5,089 nucleotides of DNA from an uncultured Lentisphaeria bacterium (GTDB lineage: Bacteria > Verrucomicrobiota > Lentisphaeria > Victivallales > Victivallaceae): assembly GCA_903821255.1 (NCBI GenBank), contig CAIJKT010001030.1, forward strand, positions 1-5,089, read 5' to 3'. Of this stretch, positions 1 through 5,089 are shown piece by piece (within the stretch, counting starts at the first letter, position 1; each line of letters begins with the position of its first letter). A program made the translations under genes and the position numbers. The notes under the pieces are model-generated. The model saw only the letters and a program-made list of their open reading frames with translations. It was not told where the DNA came from and did no database searches.

Positions 1-1
1 A

Positions 2-136
2 ATCAGCCTGTGGAATGTCATTGCGAACGATCTGTTCCTGACGCTCTGCGAACTGCGGCCGGGCAGCCGCAAAAGAGGCAGTTCGGTCAAGATCGCGGTA
101 GCTCCGGAAAACATCGTTCTTCTGCCGGAGGCATGA
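2..136 (+). CDS. ABC transporter ATP-binding protein, C-terminal fragment (TOBE-like end)
   Basis: This is the 3' end of a gene that starts before the window; 44 codons and a TGA stop are visible. The translation begins ISLWNVIAND and ends SSVKIAVAPENIVLLPEA. The closing part resembles the last strand of a TOBE domain (pattern V.I.V.PENI.LL), which ends the ATPases of ferric, polyamine, molybdate and sugar importers and helps sense or gate the substrate. The Walker and ABC signature motifs lie outside the window, so the ATPase assignment rests on this short tail and on context: the next two genes are the binding protein and permease of an ABC importer, and no other ATPase is present. It is probably the first or an early gene of the operon. 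The stop is 3 nt before the next start and in the same frame. The reading frame is clear; the family call is moderately sure. Confidence 0.72.
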   Translation: MSLWNVIANDLFLTLCELRPGSRKRGSSVKIAVAPENIVLLPEA

Positions 137-139
137 TTT

Positions 140-1759
140 ATGTATCGTCAACTGATGATGGCATTTCTCCCGCTGGCGGCGCTTATCGCCAGTCCGCTGC
201 TGCTTCAGCCGAAAGCGGAAGACCGGACCCGGGCGGCAAAAACCGATGCCGCCAAAGTGGTGATTATCACGCCGCATTCCGAATCCCTGCGCTATGAATT
301 CAGCCGGGCATTCCGGAAATATTACCAGGACAAGTACGGCGAAGAAGTCAGCATCGAATGGAGAACGCCCGGCGGCACTTCGGATATTGTAAAGTACATT
401 GACGACCGCTACGAAGCGGCCTTCCGCACCGTCTGGCAGGACGATCCGGCAAACGGCCCCTGGACTGCGACGGTCGCAGCTAACTTTGACAACCCAAAAG
501 CAGTCGCCGGCAGCGGCATGCCGGAGGATGCGCTGAAATCCCGCAAAAAATTCCTTGACTCCGATACCGGTATCGGGATTGACCTGTTCTTCGGCGGCGG
601 CCAGTACGATCACCAGCGGCAGGCGGCCAAAGGCTATTCCATCAATGCCGGCATCCAGCAGAAACATCCTGAATGGTTCGATGATAAAGTCATTCCATAC
701 CGTTTCAGCGGTGAGATATTCTACGACAAACAGGGCCAATACTACGGCGTCTGCCTGGCCGCGTTCGGCATTTGCTGGAACAACCAGCGCATCGCGGAAA
801 TGACGGATAAGTCCCCGCCGGTCAAATGGGCGGACCTGGGCGAACCGCGTTTCTTCCAGAAGATCGCCGTCGCCGACCCGACCAAGTCCGGTTCCGTCAA
901 CAAATGTTTTGAGATGCTGATCCAGCAGCAGATGAGCGAAGCTTTCAGCAAAGATGCTGAACACGGCCTTTCAAGCGGCTGGGCAAACGGCTTGAATCTG
1001 ATTAAACGGATTGCCGCCAATACCCGCTATGTGACCGACTCCGCCAGCAAAGTGCCGCACGACGTCGCCGGCGGCAATGCCGCCGCAGGCATCTGCATTG
1101 ATTTCTACGGCAGAAGCGAAGCGGAATGGGCCGCCGTGCAAGGCGGCGGCGCGGACCGCATGACATTCATGACACCGGAAAACGGCACCTCGGTATCCGC
1201 CGATCCCATCCAGTTGCTCCGGGGTGCACCGAACCAGCGAATTGCCATTGATTTTATTGAATTTGTATTGTCCCTTGACGGCCAGAAAGTATGGGACTTC
1301 CGCAAGGATACTCCGGGAGGGCCGGAAAAATACGTTCTGCGCCGGATGCCGATCCGGAAAGATATCTATAAGCCGGAATTCACCAGATACATGGCTGACG
1401 CCAATGCCGATCCATATCAGACCTGCAAAGGGTTCGAATACCGGCCGGCCTGGACCGGTCCCTATTTCGGATTGATCCGGATTGTCATCAAATGTGTTGC
1501 GCTGGACACGCTGCCGGAATTGCAGGAGGCATGGCAGGCGATCATCCGGGCGGGCGGGCCGCAGGCGGTGCCGGAAGCCATGAAAGTTTTCAATGAACTG
1601 CCTTTTGATTACGCGGATATCGCGAAAGCCAAAGACGATTTAAACCCGGACAAGCCCGGCAACTCGGTCCGCAGTGTCCTCCGGACGCAGCGCCGGTGGA
1701 GCGAATTCTGCCGGGATAAATACCTCAAAGCGGCGCAACTGGCGAGGGCAGGCAAATGA
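140..1759 (+). CDS. ABC importer extracellular solute-binding protein (family 1, ferric/AEP/polyamine-like), enlarged
   Basis: Exported receptor that would capture a substrate and deliver it to the downstream permease. The start at 140 is preceded by GGAGG at 127-131 with 8 nt spacing. Residues 4-22 are a hydrophobic export segment, followed by a charged stretch; there is no lipobox cysteine and no clear AxA cleavage site. The mature fold opens at about 40-48 (VVIITPHSE), the usual first strand. DPTKSGS at 246-252 is the classic substrate-loop motif of FbpA-like proteins. G317-I-C-I-D321-F-Y323 and the segment 363-385 (APNQR...GQKVW) match the later conserved blocks. At 539 residues it is much longer than the roughly 340 of FbpA: there is extra sequence at about 95-170 and about 150 residues after W385. 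The ferric-binding Tyr-Tyr pair seems to be Phe-Tyr here (F322-Y323), so free iron is doubtful. It has seven cysteines. The family is secure; the substrate is unknown. Confidence 0.9.
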   Translation: MYRQLMMAFLPLAALIASPLLLQPKAEDRTRAAKTDAAKVVIITPHSESLRYEFSRAFRKYYQDKYGEEVSIEWRTPGGTSDIVKYIDDRYEAAFRTVWQDDPANGPWTATVAANFDNPKAVAGSGMPEDALKSRKKFLDSDTGIGIDLFFGGGQYDHQRQAAKGYSINAGIQQKHPEWFDDKVIPYRFSGEIFYDKQGQYYGVCLAAFGICWNNQRIAEMTDKSPPVKWADLGEPRFFQKIAVADPTKSGSVNKCFEMLIQQQMSEAFSKDAEHGLSSGWANGLNLIKRIAANTRYVTDSASKVPHDVAGGNAAAGICIDFYGRSEAEWAAVQGGGADRMTFMTPENGTSVSADPIQLLRGAPNQRIAIDFIEFVLSLDGQKVWDFRKDTPGGPEKYVLRRMPIRKDIYKPEFTRYMADANADPYQTCKGFEYRPAWTGPYFGLIRIVIKCVALDTLPELQEAWQAIIRAGGPQAVPEAMKVFNELPFDYADIAKAKDDLNPDKPGNSVRSVLRTQRRWSEFCRDKYLKAAQLARAGK

Positions 1760-3420
1760 AACCGTTCAGACTGCTGACAATTGTTGTACTGACTGTCTTT
1801 TTCACCGTGTTCATGGTGATGCCGCTTTACACCGTGGTCAGCCAGGGGCTGAATCCGGCGATCATCGGGGAGGCGCTGGCCTCGCCTGTCTATCAGACCG
1901 GGCTGTTCAACGCGTTCAAGATCGCCATCGTCACCACCTTTCTGGTATTCCTGATTTCGCTGCCGCTGGCGATGCTGTACGACCGTTTTGAGTTTCCCGG
2001 CAAACCGCTGGTGAATATTATGATGATGCTGCCGATGATCCTGCCGCCATTCGTCGGGGCGCTCGGCTTTCAGCAGATATTCGGCCATTACGGCGTGCTG
2101 AACAGCGCCCTGCAGTATTTCTCCATCGCGCCGGTGGACTGGCTGGGCGGCGAAGGCCGGTTCTATGCGGTCTGCCTGATCGAGGCGCTGCACTTATACC
2201 CGATCCTGTACTTGAATCTGGTCACCGCGCTGGCCAATGTCGATCCGTCGCTGGACGAGGCCGCCAGGAACCTCGGCGCCGGACGGCTCCGCAGGTTTTT
2301 CAAAATAACGCTGCCGCTGATCCGTCCGGGAATTTTCGCCGGCGGCAGTATTGTGCTGATCTGGAGTTTCACCGAACTCGGCACCCCGCTGATGCTAGGG
2401 TACAATACCGTGACCACGGTGCAGATTTTCAACGGCATCACCGAGCTGGAAACCAACCCCCTGCCCTATGCGCTGGTGGTTATCATGCTGCTGCTTTCCG
2501 CCGGATTGTACAGTTTCAGCCGGCTGGCGCTGGGCAGCAACGGCAGCGCCCAGATGATGAAAGGCTCCACCGGCACCGTCACCAGAACGCTCAAATGTTA
2601 CCAGGCCTGGCTGTGTTCCGGTATTTTCGCGCTGATTACCTTCTGCGCGGTACTGCCGCATCTGGCGCTGACTTTCGGCGCATTCGGGCTGGACTGGTAC
2701 GGCTCGGTGCTGCCGAGATCCTACACGATGATGCATTTTGAAGGCGCATTGTCGCATGAAATTGTCATCCCGTCCATTATCAACAGCCTGAAATATTCAT
2801 CGCTGGCCATGCTGGTCTGCATTCTGATCGGACTGCCTGCCGCTCTGCTGATTGTCCGCTGGCGGCCCAGAGGCTGGCAGTTGTTCGACGTCATGATCAT
2901 GATGCCGCTGGCCGTGCCGGGTATCATCATGGCGTTCGGCTACCTCAGCATGTGCGCCAGAAACCCGTGGCTCAACCAGATTTTCGATCCCATCGCCAAT
3001 CCCACGCTGCTGCTGGCCGCCGCCTATGCCATGCGGCGGCTGCCGTATGTCGTCCGGGCCGTCGCCTCCGGATTGGAACAGACCCCCGAAACGCTGGAGG
3101 AAGCGGCGCGCAACCTGGGCGCAAGCTCCTGGATGACGCTGCGCCGGATAGTCGTGCCGCTGATCGGGGCCAATCTCGTCGTCGGCGCGCTGTTCGCCTT
3201 CAGCTTCTCGATGCTGGAAGTCTCCGACTCCCTGATTCTAGCGCAGAAGAGCGCGTTCTATCCGATTACGAAAGCCATCTTCGAACTGTCGCAGATTCTC
3301 GGCGAAGGTTCATACATCGCCTGCGCCTTCGGACTCTGGGCAATGGCCTTCCTGGCCTGCACCCTGGTTGCAGCCTCAATTCTTTTAGGGAAAAAACTCG
3401 GATCGCTGTTTAAATTCTGA
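1756..3420 (+). CDS. ABC importer permease, two fused permease halves (FbpB/ThiP-like)
   Basis: Inner-membrane channel of the importer. The 554 residues contain two tandem binding-protein-dependent permease domains. Hydrophobic segments, by eye, lie near 5-27, 54-74, 85-104, 136-158, 194-214 and 238-257 in the first half, and near 284-306, 346-367, 378-398, 416-432, 471-490 and 522-544 in the second, about 12 in all. Each half has a cytoplasmic EAA loop that docks the ATPase: E168-AARNLGA...LP (P187) and E449-AARNLGA...VP (P468). Both share the core EAARNLGA, showing an ancient internal duplication. This one-chain arrangement is usual for FbpB/HitB, ThiP and some 2-aminoethylphosphonate permeases and explains why only one permease gene is present. 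The start overlaps the binding-protein stop as ATGA, with GAGGG at 1744-1748 and 7 nt spacing, so translation is likely coupled. No terminator follows its stop. The substrate cannot be read from the permease. Confidence 0.93.
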   Translation: MKPFRLLTIVVLTVFFTVFMVMPLYTVVSQGLNPAIIGEALASPVYQTGLFNAFKIAIVTTFLVFLISLPLAMLYDRFEFPGKPLVNIMMMLPMILPPFVGALGFQQIFGHYGVLNSALQYFSIAPVDWLGGEGRFYAVCLIEALHLYPILYLNLVTALANVDPSLDEAARNLGAGRLRRFFKITLPLIRPGIFAGGSIVLIWSFTELGTPLMLGYNTVTTVQIFNGITELETNPLPYALVVIMLLLSAGLYSFSRLALGSNGSAQMMKGSTGTVTRTLKCYQAWLCSGIFALITFCAVLPHLALTFGAFGLDWYGSVLPRSYTMMHFEGALSHEIVIPSIINSLKYSSLAMLVCILIGLPAALLIVRWRPRGWQLFDVMIMMPLAVPGIIMAFGYLSMCARNPWLNQIFDPIANPTLLLAAAYAMRRLPYVVRAVASGLEQTPETLEEAARNLGASSWMTLRRIVVPLIGANLVVGALFAFSFSMLEVSDSLILAQKSAFYPITKAIFELSQILGEGSYIACAFGLWAMAFLACTLVAASILLGKKLGSLFKF

Positions 3421-3424
3421 CCGG
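3391..3424 (-). terminator. Possible weak intrinsic terminator for the methyltransferase
   Basis: On the minus strand, just past the TAA stop, CCGGTC (3424-3419) can pair imperfectly with GATCCG (3404-3399), with one bulged T, across a loop of about 14 nt. An AG and a run of six T (3396-3391) follow. The stem is only about 5 bp, so this is a weak candidate. It lies inside the last codons of the convergent permease gene. No comparable signal is seen for the permease on the plus strand. Confidence 0.25.
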
Positions 3425-3426
3425 TT

Positions 3427-4857
3427 TTATCTGGATTCGGAATCCTGTCCCGCGGCGCTGACGACTTCGTCCAGCCGCGCGGACAACTCCGGAGCGATTG
3501 GTTCCGGCTGATGCGCTGAAAGCAACTGGCGGCGGCGTTCCTGACAGCGGACGGCCAGATCTTTGGCCCCGGCATCCAGCCAGCCCTGATAATATGCGCG
3601 ATCCAGCAGCGGCGGGAAATAGAGTTCCTGACGGAAATGTTCAGCCGTATGGTCATGGGCAATAATGTCTTCTCCGGCGACAGCGTCGCGAACCACGTCA
3701 AAGCCCAGCGCCTCGTCGGAGAAATCCAGCTCCCGCATGGCGCTTTTCACATAGCCGATCACTTCGTTCTGCAGCACCAGCATATCCAGCGAGGTCGCCT
3801 GGTCCACGCCGCAAATCCCCATGTGACCGTAAATGTCAGCCCCGGCGGCGGCGGAGAGCGCCAGCGTGATGCCGGATTCCAGGCCGGCCTGGGCGTCCGG
3901 ACATTTCGCATCGGTCAGACCGGTGTTGACATAAACCGGAAATCCGTAATGCTTGCCCATCTGGGTCATGGCGACTCCGAAAATGGCCTGTTCCGGCCCG
4001 GCAAAGATCATCTGGGTCGTGCCCATGTCAAACGCATGGCAGATTCCGCCGTAACAGACCGGCATGCCCGGCCGGATCAACTGGGTGATGCAGACTCCCG
4101 CCAGAATTTCCGCGTTTTCCTGCGCCAGCGTCCCGGCAATCGTCGCCGGGGCGGAAATCCCCATCTGCGCCATCGGGCCGATCGGCACCGGCAGGTTCAG
4201 CCGGGCGGTCTCGAACAGCAGATCAATGCCGTTACCCGGAAACCGCAGCGGGCTGATCGGTTCGAAAAACGGATAAAACGCCGGATATTTCGCGGCTTCC
4301 GCTTCGCTGCCGCGCAATGCGATCAGCAGTTCGCCCAGATATTTCGCGGAAGTCCGGTCATGAAACCAGAACGTGACCGGCTTGGTGGTGTTTTTGAGCA
4401 TTGCGGCAGCCACCGCCACGCAGCGCCACCGCACCGGCAGTTCATGCGGATCGGCCATTGAGCCGGGAATGTTGATATGCGGCAGCGCATCGGCCAGCCG
4501 GGTGGCGCTGACCACGTCGTTTAATGACGGATAACGGCGCTGTCCGCCGATCTCGTCCAGCCAGAGCGCCTCCCCGGCAATGCTGTTGAAATTGCGTTTG
4601 CCGAAGCCGAATTCAGCTTTCTTGTTCAAATCGCGGCCGTAAATGGTGAACTGTTTTCCGGCGCTGGCGATTGACGATTTGACCAGATGCGCCGGAATTT
4701 TCACGCGGCTGTTTTTGAAATCAACGTCCGCCCCGCTGTCCGCGAACCGGCCCAGCATTTCCGGATGCGGAATTTCGACACCGATTTCGGCCAATATTTT
4801 CAGCGATGCCTGATGAATCGTCTCAATCTGCGCCGGAATTAATACTGAAGTATGCAT
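3427..4857 (-). CDS. MttB-family (COG5598) corrinoid-dependent methyltransferase, non-pyrrolysine type
   Basis: Cytoplasmic TIM-barrel methyltransferase that would move a methyl group from a methylated amine to the cobalt of a corrinoid protein. All 476 residues are present, close to the usual 470-500. Family signs: N-terminal helix with ILAEIGVEI (21-29), GPMAQMG and the alanine-rich helix at 227-257, GGICHAFDMGTTQMIFAGPE (270-289), TDAKCPDAQAGLE (315-327), ADIYGHMGICG (340-350), QNEVIGYV (363-370), and the C-terminal HFRQELYFPPLLDR (407-420) with the W426/G430 region. In archaeal MttB the pyrrolysine (UAG) precedes the TDAK-like motif, by my recollection of the alignment; here that region reads NTGL (311-314), and the frame has no internal stop. 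It is therefore not expected to be a canonical trimethylamine enzyme. Characterised relatives without pyrrolysine (MtgB, MtpB, MtcB, MtyB) use betaines or carnitine; which applies here is unknown. The start has AGGA at 4865-4868 with 7 nt spacing. It lies 69 nt downstream of a GH4-like gene on the same strand. Confidence 0.93.
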   Translation of the reverse strand: MHTSVLIPAQIETIHQASLKILAEIGVEIPHPEMLGRFADSGADVDFKNSRVKIPAHLVKSSIASAGKQFTIYGRDLNKKAEFGFGKRNFNSIAGEALWLDEIGGQRRYPSLNDVVSATRLADALPHINIPGSMADPHELPVRWRCVAVAAAMLKNTTKPVTFWFHDRTSAKYLGELLIALRGSEAEAAKYPAFYPFFEPISPLRFPGNGIDLLFETARLNLPVPIGPMAQMGISAPATIAGTLAQENAEILAGVCITQLIRPGMPVCYGGICHAFDMGTTQMIFAGPEQAIFGVAMTQMGKHYGFPVYVNTGLTDAKCPDAQAGLESGITLALSAAAGADIYGHMGICGVDQATSLDMLVLQNEVIGYVKSAMRELDFSDEALGFDVVRDAVAGEDIIAHDHTAEHFRQELYFPPLLDRAYYQGWLDAGAKDLAVRCQERRRQLLSAHQPEPIAPELSARLDEVVSAAGQDSESR

Positions 4858-4861
4858 AAAA

Positions 4862-4896
4862 TTTTCCTGTGATGTCGTTTATATTAGTTTTCCTGT
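4862..4896. repeat. Pair of 9-bp direct repeats TTTTCCTGT, 26 bp apart
   Basis: Exact copies lie at 4862-4870 and 4888-4896. On the coding strand of the methyltransferase each reads ACAGGAAAA. The start-proximal copy supplies the ribosome binding site; the distal copy has no start codon after it at a useful distance. The pair could be a regulator or RNA-binding site covering translation initiation, or a chance duplication. Confidence 0.35.
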
Positions 4897-4906
4897 CTTC
4901 CGCACT

Positions 4907-4920
4907 TTAGAACGTTAGAA
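4907..4920. repeat. Tandem hexamer repeat TTAGAA-CG-TTAGAA
   Basis: Two exact copies of TTAGAA separated by CG, just past the GH4 stop codon in the direction of transcription. Read on the minus strand it is TTCTAACGTTCTAA. The 8-nt period is less than one helical turn, so if it binds a protein this would be a closely packed direct-repeat site. It is short enough to have arisen by chance in an AT-rich gap. Confidence 0.35.
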
Positions 4921-4926
4921 TTTCCC

Positions 4927-5088
4927 CTACCTCATTTCCGGCAGATACGGGGCTTGCAGCTTCAGCATGTAATCCATGAATTTTTCCGCCTTTAACGCCG
5001 AATTCGTCACCGGATCGGTCAGCAGCGCCTGCAACAGCAGCGACCTGGATTTCTCCTGATAAGCCATGACCATCAGCTTATGCACGGA
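4927..5088 (-). CDS. Probable glycoside hydrolase family 4 (alpha-galactosidase/alpha-glucosidase-like), C-terminal fragment
   Basis: Fifty-three codons and a TAG stop of a gene that begins beyond the right edge. The tail reads SVHKLMVMAYQEKSRSLLLQ, continues ALLTDPVTNS, and ends QAPYLPEMR. This fits the C-terminal helices of GH4 enzymes (MelA/AglA/LplD group): a helix leading into A-L-L-x-D-P-V-T, a final helix, and a closing Y-L-P. GH4 enzymes are cytoplasmic, need NAD+ and a divalent metal, and cleave alpha- or beta-glycosides by an oxidation-elimination route. The Rossmann NAD site and metal ligands are outside the window, so substrate class and activity cannot be judged. It reads in the same direction as the downstream methyltransferase and could share its transcript. 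The call depends on a short conserved tail; the reading frame is good, the family is probable. Confidence 0.7.
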   Translation of the reverse strand, partial: SVHKLMVMAYQEKSRSLLLQALLTDPVTNSALKAEKFMDYMLKLQAPYLPEMR

Positions 5089-5089
5089 A

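Larger units (their letters stand above)
4858..4926 (-). promoter_or_regulatory. AT-rich leader of the methyltransferase gene, with possible -10 box and short direct repeats
   Basis: This 69-nt gap between the GH4 stop and the methyltransferase start is visibly more AT-rich than its flanks. On the minus strand it contains TATAAA (4883-4878), one mismatch from a sigma-70 -10 box, but no convincing -35 at 16-18 nt. It also has AGGA (4868-4865) in Shine-Dalgarno position. TTCTAA occurs twice with an 8-nt period (4920-4907), and ACAGGAAAA occurs twice 26 nt apart (4896-4888 and 4870-4862); the second copy includes the Shine-Dalgarno. It may be a weak promoter or operator, or only a spacer inside an operon. 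Confidence 0.3.

Noticed and set aside
10..297. Open frame on the plus strand spanning the ATPase/binding-protein junction, including an ATG at 133
   Set aside because: It has low-complexity, Gly/Ser/Arg-rich composition and overlaps two well-supported genes in another frame. The ATG at 133 is too close to GGAGG and opens a frame without family features.
1609..2193. 194-codon open frame on the minus strand across the binding-protein/permease junction
   Set aside because: Its translation is rich in Arg, His and Gln with no recognisable domain. It overlaps two genes with strong motifs on the other strand.
2952..3413. 153-codon open frame on the plus strand inside the permease
   Set aside because: Its Arg/Ala/Ser-rich translation is a frame shadow; the permease frame there holds the second EAA loop and membrane segments.
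1756..3420. A false fusion of two permease genes caused by a sequencing error
   Set aside because: The linker around 258-283 is continuous and in frame, and fused two-half permeases are normal in this importer class.
3433..3445. Palindrome GGATTC-G-GAATCC considered as a bidirectional terminator
   Set aside because: The hairpin would have at most a 5-bp stem with a 3-nt loop and no U-run follows on either strand; it also lies inside coding sequence.
3637..4461. 274-codon open frame on the plus strand
   Set aside because: It lies wholly antisense to the methyltransferase; its Arg/His/Gly-rich translation is typical of a shadow of a GC-rich gene, and the methyltransferase frame has clear family motifs throughout.
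3427..4857. Pyrrolysine-containing trimethylamine methyltransferase (true MttB)
   Set aside because: There is no in-frame amber codon in the 476-codon frame, and the length is complete without read-through, so the pyrrolysine form is excluded.

Overview
The window holds two gene blocks that converge near position 3420. Dense coding, strong third-position GC and long antisense shadow frames point to a moderately GC-rich bacterium. A pyrrolysine-free MttB-family methyltransferase next to a glycoside hydrolase family 4 (GH4) gene, and an ABC importer of the ferric/2-aminoethylphosphonate/polyamine type, would fit an anaerobic or gut/marine bacterium. Lentisphaerae/Verrucomicrobia-type or Firmicutes-type genomes are my guess. 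The lineage is inference; there is no RNA gene or phylogenetic marker here.

Plus-strand block (1-3420): an ABC importer operon in the order ATPase, substrate-binding protein, fused permease. The window opens in the last 44 codons of what looks like the ATPase (TOBE-like end). It continues 3 nt later into a 539-residue exported solute-binding protein, which overlaps by ATGA with a 554-residue permease made of two fused permease halves. Each half carries its own EAA loop, so this one polypeptide should form the whole membrane channel. Tight spacing and good Shine-Dalgarno sequences at both internal starts imply a single transcript and coupled translation.

Minus-strand block (5089-3427): the last 53 codons of a probable GH4 glycosidase, a 69-nt AT-rich gap containing short direct repeats, then a complete 476-residue MttB/COG5598-family methyltransferase with no pyrrolysine codon. 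Members of this family without pyrrolysine that have been characterised demethylate quaternary amines such as glycine betaine, proline betaine, carnitine and gamma-butyrobetaine, passing the methyl group to a corrinoid protein. No corrinoid protein or reactivase lies in the window.

The two blocks end tail to tail with only 6 nt between stop codons. One reading is that the importer supplies a methylated amine or another small substrate to the methyltransferase, but this rests on adjacency alone and the genes are not in one operon. I see no mobile element, CRISPR array, tRNA or rRNA. The most interesting points are the uncharacterised non-pyrrolysine methyltransferase, the enlarged binding protein that lacks the ferric-type Tyr-Tyr pair, and the repeats upstream of the methyltransferase.
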